Part shown: positions 20,580 through 30,737 of the stretch, one piece after another | Layout: the number at the start of each line of letters is the position of its first letter | Numbering within the stretch: position 1 is the first letter of the stretch | Assembly (NCBI RefSeq): GCF_001429165.1 | Contig: NZ_LMIR01000004.1 | Coordinates: 1 to 64,000, forward strand | DNA length: 64,000 nucleotides | Source of the DNA: Agromyces sp. Root81 | GTDB lineage: Bacteria > Actinomycetota > Actinomycetes > Actinomycetales > Microbacteriaceae | Direction of reading: 5' to 3' | Notes under the pieces: generated by a model | What the model saw: the letters and a program-made list of their open reading frames with translations, nothing else | Databases searched by the model: none | What the model was told of the DNA's origin: nothing | Translations under genes and position numbers: made by a program

Positions 20580-20930
20580 GTGAACAGTAGTTCAGACGAA
20601 ACCACGGTCGAGGGCGCCACCCGCGACATCGCCGAGGTCCCCGCAGTCGAGATCATCACGACCGCCGCAGTGCACCTCATGAGCGCCGCCGCCGTGAAGG
20701 TCGGACTGGCCGAAGACCCCGAAGACCAGATCGACCTCGACGAGGCGCGCAAGCTCATCAACGCCCTCGCGGGGCTCATCACCGCCGGCGCGCCCGAGAT
20801 CAGCGACATGCACGCGCGCTCGCTGCGCGACGGGCTCCGTTCGCTGCAGCTCGCGTTCCGCGAGGCATCCGTCATCCCCGACCCCATCGGCAAGGGCCCC
20901 GGCGAGAAGTGGACCGGTCCGGTCAGCTGA
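20580..20930 (+). CDS. DUF1844 family protein
   Basis: 116-residue cytoplasmic protein of unknown function. The family is recognised from EIITTAAVHLMSAAAVKVGL, a D/E-rich hinge, the DLDEARKLINALAGLI helix and the C-terminal PIGKGPGEKWTGPV. Start GTG 20580 has AGAGGAAG just upstream. It is divergent from infC, its usual neighbour in actinobacteria. Confidence 0.88.
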   Translation: MNSSSDETTVEGATRDIAEVPAVEIITTAAVHLMSAAAVKVGLAEDPEDQIDLDEARKLINALAGLITAGAPEISDMHARSLRDGLRSLQLAFREASVIPDPIGKGPGEKWTGPVS

Positions 20931-20957
20931 ACCGACCCGACCTGATCCGCCCGTGCA

Positions 20958-21734
20958 CTAGCGCTGGCAGTTCGGGCACCACCAGGTCTCACGCAGTTCG
21001 AGCTCGGTGCGCCCGAGCCTCCCGTGCTCGATGAGCGTGCCGCAGCGGCGGCAGGCCTCGCCGCCTCGGCCGTGGACCCAGAGCTGCCGGCCTCGATGGG
21101 TGTCCCCGGTCGTCGTGCGCGCTGCGCGATCGCGATTGGCACGGATGACCCGGCTCGCGAGCGCCACGAACGGCTCGAGTTCGACTTCGCCGACGGGCCG
21201 GTCCGGCAGGATGCCCCGGAGGAAGCAGACCTCGTTGACGTAGACGTTGCCGAGCCCGGCGAGGTTGCGCTGCTCGGCGAGTGCGACCGCGATCGGCATC
21301 TCGGGCGCGCTCGCGAGCCGGCGCACGGCCTCCGCGGCGTCCCAGTCGGGGCCGAGCAGGTCGGGGCCGAGGTAGGCGAGCCGCCGCGCTTCTTCGGCCG
21401 CACCGAAGAGCTCGAGGGTGCCGAGGTCGAAGCCGACGGCCGTGGCATCCGGTACCTCGATGATCGCCCGCGCCTGCCATGCCGGCCGTCGCCACGCCTC
21501 GCCGTGTCCGAACACGCGCCACTCCCCCTCCATCTTGAGGTGCGAGTGCACGACGACATCGCCGATGCGCATCAGCAGGTGCTTGCCGCGGCTCGCGACG
21601 GAGTGCACCGGCTCACCGGCGAGATCGATCTCGGCGAGCGCGGGCACCCGGAAGTCGGTGCGGGTGACCGTGCGCCCGGCGAGGGCTGCGTCGAGCAGTC
21701 GCGCGGCCCGGAAGACGGTGTCACCCTCTGGCAT
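20958..21734 (-). CDS. Nei-type (Fpg/Nei family) DNA glycosylase/AP lyase
   Basis: Removes oxidised bases and cuts the abasic site. The 258 residues start MPEGDTVFRAAR, giving the catalytic Pro2 and Glu3 after Met removal; SRGKHLLM supplies the conserved Lys near 54. An H2TH domain includes NLAGLGNVYVNEVCF near 165. The C-terminal zinc finger C-x2-C ... C-x2-C is complete (EACRRCGT and WWCPNCQ). MPEGDT suggests the Nei rather than Fpg branch. Its start overlaps the lhr stop by 14 bases. Confidence 0.93.
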   Translation of the reverse strand: MPEGDTVFRAARLLDAALAGRTVTRTDFRVPALAEIDLAGEPVHSVASRGKHLLMRIGDVVVHSHLKMEGEWRVFGHGEAWRRPAWQARAIIEVPDATAVGFDLGTLELFGAAEEARRLAYLGPDLLGPDWDAAEAVRRLASAPEMPIAVALAEQRNLAGLGNVYVNEVCFLRGILPDRPVGEVELEPFVALASRVIRANRDRAARTTTGDTHRGRQLWVHGRGGEACRRCGTLIEHGRLGRTELELRETWWCPNCQR

Positions 21735-24700
21735 CGAAGCGGAGCCCTCTCGGCGTCTCACGGAAGCCTGCGGCGCGGAGCGGCCGGTCGAGTACGGAGC
21801 CGAAGACCGCCGCGCCGTTCACCGTCTCGACGCGGAGGCGCTCGGTGCGGCCTCGGGTCAGCGCGGCGGCGAGCGCCGCGGCCCCTGCCTCGAGCGATGC
21901 CTCGTCGTCGGTGAAGACGAGCGTCGTGCGCCCACCGCGTTCGAGGTAGAGCACCGTCTCGCCGTCGACGATGACGACGAAGGCGCCGGCCTTGCGCCCG
22001 GGCCGGTGCGCACTCTCGCCGGCGAGCTCCGGCCAGTCGAGTGCGGCGCCGAACGGATTCGCCGGATCGGTCGCGGCGAGTGCACGGGCCTCGCCCTTCG
22101 GCGCAGCCCGGAGCCGGTCGACCGCCGCACCGGTCGCGAACTGCGCACCGCCCTGGCCGTCGATGAAGTAGCCGCGGCGCACCCGCCCGGAGTCTTCGAA
22201 GCCCGAGAGCGTGCGGTAGGCGAGCGCGAAGCCGCCGACGTGGGCCTCGGCCATGACCGAGCCACGCGTGACGATGCCGTATCGCTCGAGCAGCGCCTCG
22301 CCGAGCGCATGCGCCCGGGGCGTCGCCGCCGAGCTCGCGAGCGGCAGCACCGACCATCGGCCGGCCGCCCGAGGCGGATTGGCGCGCGCCGCTGCCGTGC
22401 GGCCGGCCTGTACGCTCGCCGCGAGCGAGCGTCGTGAGAGCGATCCCGCCCTGAGCCGGGCCCGTGGGGTCGGCGCCGCGGTCTTGTGCGCTCCCCCGCC
22501 CGCGAGCAGGCCGCGCACCGGCGCGAAGGTGTCGTTGGTGACGAGCCCGGCCCAGACGAGCCGCCAGAGCGCGTCGGCGAGCGCGCGGTCGTCGTCGGAG
22601 CCGACCGCCTCGGCGAGCTGCCGGAAGAAGAATCCGCCTCCGCCGCCGAGCACCGCGATGAGCTCGGATTCGAGCGGATCGAGCGGCGCGGCAGCGGGCG
22701 CCGGCAACGTGAGCTCGGCCGTCTCGGCGAGGTGCAGGCTGATCCAGCCGTCGTCGCCGCCGAGTGCCCCGTTGCCGGCCCAGAGCACCTCGCCCGAGGC
22801 GGTCAGCTCGTCGAGCATGCCCGGCCGGTAGTCGGCGACACGTGCGGGCAGCACGTACGCCTCCCACGCCGAGGCGGGGATGCGTGCACCCTCGAGCTGC
22901 TCGATCACCGCGGCGACGCCGTCGACCCCCGCGAGGCCGCCGCCCACGTGCTGCCACGCCGGCAGGAAGCGCGCGAACTCGCGGGGCTCGACCGGTTCGA
23001 CCTCGTTGCGGAGCACGGCGAGCGAACGACGCCGGATGCGCCGGAGTACCCCGCTGTCGCACCACTCCATGCCCGAGCCGTGCGGCAGGAACTCGCCTTC
23101 GACCACTCGGCGCTCTCCGCCGAGTCTCGCGAGTGCAGCGGATGCCACGACCTGGCCGATGCCGAAGCGTGACGCCACGGACTGCGCCGTGAACGGCCCA
23201 TGGGTGCGGGCGAACCTGGCGACGAGATCGCCGAGCGGGTCGCGCACCGCCTCGCCGAACACCTCGGGCAGCCCGGGCGGGATCGGCACCCCGAGGGCGT
23301 CGCGGAGCCGACTGACGTCTTCGACGGCGACGAACCACGACTCCCCCGCGAAGCGCACGGGCGCCGCCCGACGCGCTGCGATGAGCGCATCGAGGGCCGC
23401 GGCGGCATCCGTCTCGTCGTCGACCCGGGCCGCTACCTCCTCGCCGGTGAGCGGCCCGAGATCGCCGAGCAGGTCGGCGACCCCCTCTTCGCCGCGCGCG
23501 ACGCGCTCGGGGTGGAGCCGCTGGAGCATGCGCTCGACCTCGTCGACCACCTCGGGGTCGAGGAGCTCCCGCAGCTCGACCGTGCCGAGCAGTTCTGCCA
23601 GGAGTGCCGGGTCGAGCGAGAGCGCCGCGGCACGCCGCTCTGCGAGCGGCGCGTCGCCCTCGTACATGAACGCGCCGACGTAGCCGAAGAGGAGGCTCGA
23701 GGCGAACGGGCTCGGCGACTCGGTCGTGACATCGACGAATCGCAGCTCGCGGCGCTCGATGCGCTCGGTCAGCCGCGTCAGTGCCGGCAGGTCGTAGACG
23801 TCCTGCAGGCACTCGCGCACCGCTTCGAGCACGATCGGGAACTCGGGGAAGTCGCGCGCGACCTCGAGCAACTGCGACGCCCGCTGGCGCTGCTGCCAGA
23901 GCGGCGACCGCTTGCCGGGGTTCGAGCGCGGCAGGATGAGCGCCCGCGCCGCGCACTCGCGGAACCGGGCCGCGAACAGCGCTGAGCCGCCGACGTTGGC
24001 CGTGACGAGCTCGGTGAGCTCGGCCGGTTCGAAGGCGAACAACTCGGCGCCGGGAGGTTCGTCGCCCGTGTCGGGCATGCGCAGCACGATGCCGTCGTCG
24101 CTCGCGACGGCGTTGGCATCGACGCCGCTCTGTTCGCGCACCCGTGCCCCGATCGCGAGCGCCCACGGCGCGTGCACCCGCATGCCGTACGGCGAGTGCA
24201 GCACGATGCGCCAGTCGCCGAGCTCGTCGCGGAACCGTTCGACCACGAGATTCGTCGCGTCGGGCACCACGCGGGTCGCGTCGCGCTGGTCGTCGATGAA
24301 CTTCACGAGGTTCGCCGCGGCTCGTTCGTCGAGTCCGGCTGCGCGGCTGCGGGCGAGGGCGCCGGATGCCGGTGCGCCCGAGAGCTCGGCGATGAACCCG
24401 CCGATCGCCGCCCCGAGCTCAGCGGGGCGGCCGATGCCGTCACCCCTCCAGAACGGGAGCCGCCCGGGCTCGCCGAACGCGGGAGCGACGAGCACCCGAT
24501 CGTGCGTGATCTCCTGAATGCGCCAACTCGTGGCGCCGAGTGCGAAGACGTCGCCCACCCGCGACTCGTAGACCATCTCCTCGTCGAGCTCGCCGACGCG
24601 GCGGCCCGGGCCGGCCTCGCCGACCATGAAGACGCCGAACAGGCCCCGATCGGGGATCGTGCCGCCGCTCGTGACCGCGAGGCGCTGCGCCCCGCGACGG

Positions 24701-26247
24701 CCCACGACGGTGCCGGCGTCGCGGTCCCAGACGATGCGCGCACGCAGTTCGCCGAAGCGATCGGACGGGTACCGCCCCGCGAGCAGGTCGAGCGTGGCGT
24801 CGAACGCCGACCGGGGCAGCGCCGCGTAGGGCGCCGCCCGTCGCACGAGCTCGAACCAGGCCTCAACGTCCCACTCGTCGAGCGCCGTCGCGGCAATGGT
24901 CTGCTGCGCGAGCACGTCGAGCGGATTCGCCGGGATGCGCAGCTCTTCGATGGCCCCGCCGATCATGCGTTCGGCGACGACCGCCGAGTGCAGCACGTCG
25001 GCGCGGTGCTTCGGGAAGATGAGCCCCTTCGAGACCTCCCCGACCTGATGGCCGGCTCGGCCGAGTCGTTGCAGGCCGCTCGCGACCGAGGGGGGCGATT
25101 CGACCTGCATGACGAGGTCGACCGCGCCCATGTCGATGCCGAGCTCGAGGCTCGAGGTCGCGACGACGCAGCGTAGCCGACCCGACTTGAGGTCGTCTTC
25201 GACGAGCGCGCGCTCCTCTTTGCTCACCGAACCGTGATGCGACCGCGCGATCACGGGCGGCGCCCCACCCGTGATGCCCGAGGCGCCGACCAGGTCGGCC
25301 GGCGTCCGCTTCGCAGCAGCCGCGGGCACGGCGAGCGCCTCGACCGGCACGGCCGTGCGATCGGCCCACAGCTCGTTGAGTCGCGCCGTCAACCGCTCGG
25401 CGAGGCGACGGGAGTTCGCGAAGACGATCGTGGAGCGATGCGCGAGCACCTCGTCGAGGATCGCCTCCTCGACGTGCGGCCACACCGTGCCAGCCCCCGT
25501 CTCGCCGGCGAGATCGGAGAGGTCGTCGACCGGCACCGTGACCCGGAGGTCGAACCTCTTGCCGGAAGCCGGCGCCACGATCGTGACCGCTCGCGTGCCG
25601 CCGAGGAACCGGGCCACCTCTTCGTGCGGACGCACCGTCGCCGACAGGCCGATGCGCTGCACAGGCTCGGCCGTGAGCTCGTCGAGCCGCTCGAGCGAGA
25701 GCGCGAGATGCGAACCGCGCTTCGTGCCGGCGAGCGCGTGGATCTCGTCGACGATGACCGTCTGCACGCCGCGGAGGGTCCCACGGGCCGCCGAGGTGAG
25801 CATCAGGAAGAGCGACTCGGGCGTCGTGATGAGGATCTCGGGCGGGTGCGTGACGAGCCGACGCCGTTCGGCGGGTGGCGTGTCGCCCGAGCGCACCCCC
25901 ACCGAGACCTCGGGCACCTCGAGGCCATGTGCGGCGGCCGTGCGGGCGATGCCGACGAGCGGCGCCCTGAGGTTGCGTTCGACGTCGACGCCGAGGGCCT
26001 TCAGCGGCGACAGATAGATGACGCGCGTGCCGGTCGTGGCCGCCTCCGCCCCCTCGTGATGCAGCCGATCGATCGCCCAGAGGAATGCGGCGAGCGTCTT
26101 GCCCGAGCCGGTCGGTGCGACGACGAGCGAATGCTCGCCGCGCGAGATCGCCTGCCACGCGCCGTTCTGCACCGTCGTGGGCGCGTCGAAGGACTCGGTG
26201 AACCACGCCCGTGTCGCGGGCGAGAACGCGTCGAGCGCCTCAGTCAT
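21721..26247 (-). CDS. lhr: Lhr-type ATP-dependent DNA helicase
   Basis: Very large superfamily 2 helicase (1508 residues), linked to DNA repair in actinobacteria. N-terminal RecA pair: Walker A VVAPTGSGKTLAAF near 40, Walker B box VIVDEIHALAGTKRG near 160, and motifs V-VI ATSSLELGIDMGAVDLVMQV and QRLGRAGHQVGEVSKG near 370-400. After this come a winged helix and the long Lhr core and C-terminal region, all without a stop, as in full-length Lhr. ATG 26247 has GGAGG close upstream. Co-directional with the Nei gene, which it overlaps, suggesting a joint repair operon. Confidence 0.95.
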   Translation of the reverse strand: MTEALDAFSPATRAWFTESFDAPTTVQNGAWQAISRGEHSLVVAPTGSGKTLAAFLWAIDRLHHEGAEAATTGTRVIYLSPLKALGVDVERNLRAPLVGIARTAAAHGLEVPEVSVGVRSGDTPPAERRRLVTHPPEILITTPESLFLMLTSAARGTLRGVQTVIVDEIHALAGTKRGSHLALSLERLDELTAEPVQRIGLSATVRPHEEVARFLGGTRAVTIVAPASGKRFDLRVTVPVDDLSDLAGETGAGTVWPHVEEAILDEVLAHRSTIVFANSRRLAERLTARLNELWADRTAVPVEALAVPAAAAKRTPADLVGASGITGGAPPVIARSHHGSVSKEERALVEDDLKSGRLRCVVATSSLELGIDMGAVDLVMQVESPPSVASGLQRLGRAGHQVGEVSKGLIFPKHRADVLHSAVVAERMIGGAIEELRIPANPLDVLAQQTIAATALDEWDVEAWFELVRRAAPYAALPRSAFDATLDLLAGRYPSDRFGELRARIVWDRDAGTVVGRRGAQRLAVTSGGTIPDRGLFGVFMVGEAGPGRRVGELDEEMVYESRVGDVFALGATSWRIQEITHDRVLVAPAFGEPGRLPFWRGDGIGRPAELGAAIGGFIAELSGAPASGALARSRAAGLDERAAANLVKFIDDQRDATRVVPDATNLVVERFRDELGDWRIVLHSPYGMRVHAPWALAIGARVREQSGVDANAVASDDGIVLRMPDTGDEPPGAELFAFEPAELTELVTANVGGSALFAARFRECAARALILPRSNPGKRSPLWQQRQRASQLLEVARDFPEFPIVLEAVRECLQDVYDLPALTRLTERIERRELRFVDVTTESPSPFASSLLFGYVGAFMYEGDAPLAERRAAALSLDPALLAELLGTVELRELLDPEVVDEVERMLQRLHPERVARGEEGVADLLGDLGPLTGEEVAARVDDETDAAAALDALIAARRAAPVRFAGESWFVAVEDVSRLRDALGVPIPPGLPEVFGEAVRDPLGDLVARFARTHGPFTAQSVASRFGIGQVVASAALARLGGERRVVEGEFLPHGSGMEWCDSGVLRRIRRRSLAVLRNEVEPVEPREFARFLPAWQHVGGGLAGVDGVAAVIEQLEGARIPASAWEAYVLPARVADYRPGMLDELTASGEVLWAGNGALGGDDGWISLHLAETAELTLPAPAAAPLDPLESELIAVLGGGGGFFFRQLAEAVGSDDDRALADALWRLVWAGLVTNDTFAPVRGLLAGGGAHKTAAPTPRARLRAGSLSRRSLAASVQAGRTAAARANPPRAAGRWSVLPLASSAATPRAHALGEALLERYGIVTRGSVMAEAHVGGFALAYRTLSGFEDSGRVRRGYFIDGQGGAQFATGAAVDRLRAAPKGEARALAATDPANPFGAALDWPELAGESAHRPGRKAGAFVVIVDGETVLYLERGGRTTLVFTDDEASLEAGAAALAAALTRGRTERLRVETVNGAAVFGSVLDRPLRAAGFRETPRGLRFDARG

Positions 26248-26293
26248 GCCTCCATTCAAGCGGATGCCGCCGACGTCGCGTCCGCCGGAGGGT

Positions 26294-27745
26294 CTACGAC
26301 TCTCGGGCCGGGCCGGGCTCCGCCTGGACCACGGCGAGCGCTCGAGCGACGGCGTCGACCGTGCGTCGCACCTCTGCGGCATCCGTTCGCCAATTGCTCA
26401 CCGAGAACCGTACGACGGCGCGGCCCCGCCAGCGGGAGGTCATCGCGAGCACCTCGCCCTCGTTCCAGAGCCGCTCGCTGAGCGCCTCGGTCGCCTCGTC
26501 GCTGTCGAGGGCGATGCAGACCTGGGTGAAGACGACCTCGTTCAGCACCTCGACGCCCGGCAGCGCGCCGACCCCGTCGGCGATGCCGCGTGCCGCCTCG
26601 GCGAGGCCGTCGACGAGTCGCGCGACACCGTCGCGGCCGAGCGAGCGGAGTACCGCCCACGTCGGCACGCCGCGGGCACGCCGCGACAGCTCGGGCGCCT
26701 TCTCGTGCGGGTCGGCGCCGACCTCGGTGGCCTGCAGGTAGCTCGCATGCATGCCGAGAGCGCGGCGCATCGCCGCAGGGTCGCGGACGATCGCGATGCC
26801 GCAGTCGTACGGCACGTTCAGAGTCTTGTGCGCATCGGTCGACCACGAGTCGGCGGCCTCGAACCCGAAGGTCAGGTGCCGGAGCCTCGGCGACGCCGCC
26901 GCCCACAGTCCGAACGCGCCGTCGACGTGCACCCACGCGCCGGCCGCGTGCGCGACCTCGATCGCGGCCGCGAAGTCGTCGAACGCGCCGGAGTGGATGT
27001 TGCCGGCCTGGAGCGCGACGATCGCCGGGCCCTCGCCCGAGGCGAGCACCGCCGCCAGCTCGTCGACGCGGATGCGCCCCTGCTCGTCGGCCGGCACCGT
27101 GATCGGGGCGCCGAGACCGAGGTAGCGCGCCGCGAGATCGACCGTGCCGTGGCGCTCCTCGCCGGCGATGTACCGCACGGCCGGCGCCCCCGCGAGCCCA
27201 TCGGCCTCGACGTCCCATCCGACCCGGTGCAGCACCTCGTTGCGCGCGGCCGCCATGCACGAGAACTGCGCCATCGTGGCACCCGTCGTGAAGCCGACAT
27301 CGCTCTGCGTCGGCAGGCCGAGCAGCTCGAGCAGCCACTCCCCGGCGAGCTCCTCGACGGCGACCGCGCCCGGCGTGATCGCCCGCAGCCCCGTGTTCTG
27401 GTCCCACGCGGAGACGAGCCAGTCGGCGCCGAGTGCGACGGGCTGCGTGCCGCCGATCACCCACCCGAAGAAGCGCGGCGAGCCGATCGCGATGAGCCCG
27501 GGCTCCACGCTCTCGGCGAGCCGGGCGATCACCTCGAGGTCGGGCTCCCCCGCCTCTGGCAACTCACGACCGAGCCGGTCCTTGATGTCGTCGGCGGTCG
27601 CCTGCGGAGGGATCGCCCGTTCGCGCACACCCGACAGCCACGCCCGTGCGTGGCGGCCCGCCGCCGCGATGACTGCGTCGTACGAGGCATCCGCTGCTGG
27701 AGCGGCCTCGACGAGGCCGCCCGTCGTCGTGTCCTGATCGCCCAT
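26294..27745 (-). CDS. Pyridoxal-phosphate-dependent decarboxylase, group II
   Basis: 483 residues of the aromatic-amino-acid/glutamate decarboxylase family. The PLP lysine lies in DSWSTDAHKTLNVPYDCG near residue 300 and the cofactor-binding Asp in WVHVDGAFGLWA near 270. GFTTGATMAQFSCMAAARN near 150 is the substrate/cofactor region. The substrate cannot be read from sequence; aromatic amino acids are common for this group. ATG 27745 with AGGTGG upstream is chosen over a longer basic extension. Single gene, 46 bases upstream of lhr on the same strand. Confidence 0.9.
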   Translation of the reverse strand: MGDQDTTTGGLVEAAPAADASYDAVIAAAGRHARAWLSGVRERAIPPQATADDIKDRLGRELPEAGEPDLEVIARLAESVEPGLIAIGSPRFFGWVIGGTQPVALGADWLVSAWDQNTGLRAITPGAVAVEELAGEWLLELLGLPTQSDVGFTTGATMAQFSCMAAARNEVLHRVGWDVEADGLAGAPAVRYIAGEERHGTVDLAARYLGLGAPITVPADEQGRIRVDELAAVLASGEGPAIVALQAGNIHSGAFDDFAAAIEVAHAAGAWVHVDGAFGLWAAASPRLRHLTFGFEAADSWSTDAHKTLNVPYDCGIAIVRDPAAMRRALGMHASYLQATEVGADPHEKAPELSRRARGVPTWAVLRSLGRDGVARLVDGLAEAARGIADGVGALPGVEVLNEVVFTQVCIALDSDEATEALSERLWNEGEVLAMTSRWRGRAVVRFSVSNWRTDAAEVRRTVDAVARALAVVQAEPGPARES

Positions 27746-27834
27746 GACCCACCTGGATTCCGTGCGCCGCGCGCACACCACCGATTGTGCGCCGCTTCGC
27801 AGGCGTGGTCAACGGCCGATCGACCGCGGCGGAG

Positions 27835-28644
27835 CTAGTGCGCCGGTGTGCCGACGAGCTTGACCGTGAGCGAGTCCACCGACGTGGCGATGACGTCGTC
27901 GGCCGCCCAGCGCCTGGCGAGTCGTGCGGTGATCGCGTCGAGCTCCTCGCGGCTGAGCCCGCCGACGAGTTCGAGCCGCACCACGAGCTCGGGCCCGGTC
28001 AGGCGAGCGGTCGGATCGCCAGGGAGCAGGGTCACGCCGAGCACGGCGAGTTCGCGCTCGATCGAACTCCGGAACGCCGCACCGACCGTCGGCGATTCGA
28101 ACGGCGGCTGCCAGTCGTGGGACTGCGCGACCGACCAGACCGCGGGGCGCCGAAGCACGAACTCGGTCGGCGAGCCCGGGTCGAGCACGACGAGGTCGGT
28201 GCCGTCGTCGGCGGCCGCGAGGGCGACGCGCACGCCGTCGGCGGGTACGGGCCGTGCGAGCGGATTCCAGCGCGACATCGCCTCGACCGAGGCGAACACG
28301 GGCAGCACCTTGCGACCGTCGGGACCCTGCACGGTCACGATCGAGAGCTCCTGGCTCTTGTCGACCGCGAGGCCGTGGGCGCCGACCTCCGACCCGCCGT
28401 CGCCGAGTTCGGCGAGCAGCGGGATCAGGAGGCGTGAACGGGCGAACTCCGCGACGACGGGCGCCTGACCGGCTTCGCCGGAACGGAACGCGTCGAGCGC
28501 GGCGAGGAGGGCCTCCGGCGCCCTGCCGTCGTCGGAGGCGTGCGTGTTCGGCTGGAACGAGCGCCCCGCCCACGGCACTCCCGCCGAGTCGGCGGCCGCT
28601 GCGGCGTTGTCGCCGGGGTGCCCATCGCCCACGTCGCGGCTCAC
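27835..28644 (-). CDS. SseB-family protein
   Basis: 269 residues, cytoplasmic. The N-terminal half matches the SseB fold: [30 protein letters not shown] and [20 protein letters not shown] near 65-110. The C-terminal ~110 residues form a second alpha/beta domain. Function unknown; SseB-type genes are often found beside priA in actinobacteria. GTG 28644 overlaps the priA stop as GTGA, so the start is well supported by coupling. Confidence 0.8.
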   Translation of the reverse strand: MSRDVGDGHPGDNAAAAADSAGVPWAGRSFQPNTHASDDGRAPEALLAALDAFRSGEAGQAPVVAEFARSRLLIPLLAELGDGGSEVGAHGLAVDKSQELSIVTVQGPDGRKVLPVFASVEAMSRWNPLARPVPADGVRVALAAADDGTDLVVLDPGSPTEFVLRRPAVWSVAQSHDWQPPFESPTVGAAFRSSIERELAVLGVTLLPGDPTARLTGPELVVRLELVGGLSREELDAITARLARRWAADDVIATSVDSLTVKLVGTPAH

Positions 28645-29387
28645 TGCGAAGCGACGTCCAATGCCTCGACGAGCGTGAAGGCACCTGCGTACAGGGCCTT
28701 GCCCACGATCGTGCCCTCGAGGCCGAGCGGTACGAGCTGGCGGAGCGCCACGATGTCGTCGAGGCTCGAGATGCCTCCGGATGCCACGACCGGACGGTGC
28801 GTGCGCTCCATCACCTGGCGGAGCAGGTCGAGGTTCGGGCCCTGCAGCGTGCCGTCCTTCGTGACGTCGGTGACGACGTAGCGGGCGGCGCCGGCCTCTT
28901 CGAGCCGCTCCATGACCTGCCAGAGGTCGCCGCCGTCCTTCGTCCAGCCGCGGGCGGCGAGCGTCGTGCCGCGCACGTCGAGTCCGACCGCGATCGCCTC
29001 GCCGTACTGCGCGATGACGGAGGCGGCCCACTCGGGGTTCTCGAGCGCTGCGGTGCCGAGGTTGATGCGCTTGGCGCCGATCTCAAGTGCGTGCTCGAGC
29101 GACTCGTCGTCGCGGATGCCGCCGGAGAGTTCGACGTTGACACCGCGCACCTGACGGATGGTCTTCTTCAGCACGCTCGCGTTCGAGCCGCGTCCGAACG
29201 CGGCGTCGAGGTCGACGAGGTGGATCCACTCGGCGCCCTGATCGGCCCACTCGACCGCAGCGTCGACGGGGTCGCCGTAGCTGGTCTCGGTGCCGGCCTC
29301 GCCCTTGGTCAGGCGCACCGCCTTGCCGCCGGCGACGTCGACCGCCGGAAGCAGCACGAGGCGGAGGGTCTTGTTGAATTCACTCAT
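28641..29387 (-). CDS. priA: Phosphoribosyl isomerase A (HisA/TrpF bifunctional type)
   Basis: TIM-barrel isomerase, 248 residues. Acts on ProFAR in histidine synthesis; in actinobacteria lacking trpF it also serves tryptophan synthesis. Active-site aspartates sit in [15 protein letters not shown] near residue 17 and [13 protein letters not shown] near 176. The phosphate-binding loops ELSGGIRDD and [10 protein letters not shown] are intact. The dual activity is inferred from the lineage. 100 bases lie between it and hisH. Confidence 0.95.
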   Translation of the reverse strand: MSEFNKTLRLVLLPAVDVAGGKAVRLTKGEAGTETSYGDPVDAAVEWADQGAEWIHLVDLDAAFGRGSNASVLKKTIRQVRGVNVELSGGIRDDESLEHALEIGAKRINLGTAALENPEWAASVIAQYGEAIAVGLDVRGTTLAARGWTKDGGDLWQVMERLEEAGAARYVVTDVTKDGTLQGPNLDLLRQVMERTHRPVVASGGISSLDDIVALRQLVPLGLEGTIVGKALYAGAFTLVEALDVASQ

Positions 29388-29487
29388 TCACTGTCCTAGT
29401 CATCGCGGTCGCGCCTTGCGAGTCGGCACAGTCACAGCATCCTAGTCCCGCCGGTTCGGAGCGGACTGCACATGACGGCCGAACGGC

Positions 29488-30126
29488 TCAGCCGAGGGTC
29501 CCGATCCAGTTGGCGAGCAGGCGGATGCCCGCCTCGGCCGACTTCTCGGGGTGGAACTGGGTGGCCGTCAGCGGGCCGTTCTCGATGGCGGCGAGGAATC
29601 GACCGCCGTGTTCGGCCCAGGTCAGCGTGGGCGCGGGGAACGGCGGCTCGACGTCGAGCAGCCACTCCTGCGCCGCGAAGGAGTGCACGAAGTAGAACCG
29701 TTCGTTTTCGATGCCGGCGAAGAGCGCCGAGCCTTCGCCTGCCTCCACGGTGTTCCAGCCCATGTGCGGCAGCACCGGCGCCGGCAGCTCGGTGACGGTT
29801 CCCGGCCACTCGCCGAGGCCCTCGGTGTCGACGCCGCGCTCGACGCCGCGCTCGAACAGCACCTGCATGCCGACGCAGATGCCGAGCACCGGACGCCCGC
29901 CGGCGAGGCGGCGATCGATGATCTCGCCGCCGCGCACCGCGTGCAGCTGGTCCATGACGGCCTTGAACGCGCCGACGCCGGGGACGAGCAGCCCGTCGGC
30001 TTCGAGCGCCGCGGTGCGGTCGGCAGTCACCGTGACCTCCGCGCCGGCGTGCTCGAGCGCCTTGGCGGCCGAGTGCACGTTGCCCGAGCCGTAGTCGAGC
30101 ACCACGACACGAGGGCTGCGGGTCAC
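29488..30126 (-). CDS. hisH: Imidazole glycerol phosphate synthase, glutaminase subunit
   Basis: Class I glutamine amidotransferase that feeds ammonia to HisF; 212 residues. The triad is complete: Cys in [12 protein letters not shown] near residue 82, His and Glu in TQFHPEKS near 190. Opening [13 protein letters not shown] is typical. GTG 30126 overlaps the hisB stop (GTGA). hisF is not in this window. Confidence 0.96.
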   Translation of the reverse strand: MTRSPRVVVLDYGSGNVHSAAKALEHAGAEVTVTADRTAALEADGLLVPGVGAFKAVMDQLHAVRGGEIIDRRLAGGRPVLGICVGMQVLFERGVERGVDTEGLGEWPGTVTELPAPVLPHMGWNTVEAGEGSALFAGIENERFYFVHSFAAQEWLLDVEPPFPAPTLTWAEHGGRFLAAIENGPLTATQFHPEKSAEAGIRLLANWIGTLG

Positions 30127-30737
30127 AGCGCGCCCTTGGTCGACGGCACGCCCGACACCAGCGGGTCGAACGCCTTGGCCTGGCGGAAGGCGCGTGCGAA
30201 GGCCTTGAACTCGGCCTCCGCGATGTGGTGCGGGTCACGGCCGCCGAGCACCGTGACGTGCACGGTGAGCGCCGCGTTGTAGGCGATCGCCTCGAAGACG
30301 TGCCGCACCATCGAGCCGGTGAAGTGGCCGCCGATGAGGTGGAACTCGAAGCCGGCGGGCTCGCCCGTGTGCACGAGGAACGGGCGACCCGAGATGTCGA
30401 CGACGGCCTGCGCGAGCGCCTCGTCGAGCGGCACGAGCGCGTCGCCGTACCGGGAGATGCCGCGCTTGTCGCCGAGGGCCTGCCTGATGGCCTGCCCCAG
30501 CACGATGCCGACGTCTTCGACCGTGTGGTGCACGTCGATCTCGAGGTCGCCGCTCGCACGCACCGTCAGGTCGGTCAGCGAGTGCTTCGCGAACGCCGTG
30601 AGCAGGTGGTCGTAGAACGGAACGCCGGTCTCGATGTCGCTCGTGCCGGTGCCGTCGAGGTCGATCGAGAGGTCGATGCTGGATTCGCTCGTCTCGCGCT
30701 GCACCCGGGCAGTGCGCGAAGGGCTCGATGCGGTCAT
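30123..30737 (-). CDS. hisB: Imidazoleglycerol-phosphate dehydratase
   Basis: 204 residues; dehydrates IGP to imidazole acetol phosphate, using Mn ions held by His/Glu clusters visible as [15 protein letters not shown] near 70 and [18 protein letters not shown] near 170. [14 protein letters not shown] near 40 is also conserved. Monofunctional (no phosphatase domain). ATG 30737 overlaps the hisC stop (ATGA). Confidence 0.97.
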   Translation of the reverse strand: MTASSPSRTARVQRETSESSIDLSIDLDGTGTSDIETGVPFYDHLLTAFAKHSLTDLTVRASGDLEIDVHHTVEDVGIVLGQAIRQALGDKRGISRYGDALVPLDEALAQAVVDISGRPFLVHTGEPAGFEFHLIGGHFTGSMVRHVFEAIAYNAALTVHVTVLGGRDPHHIAEAEFKAFARAFRQAKAFDPLVSGVPSTKGAL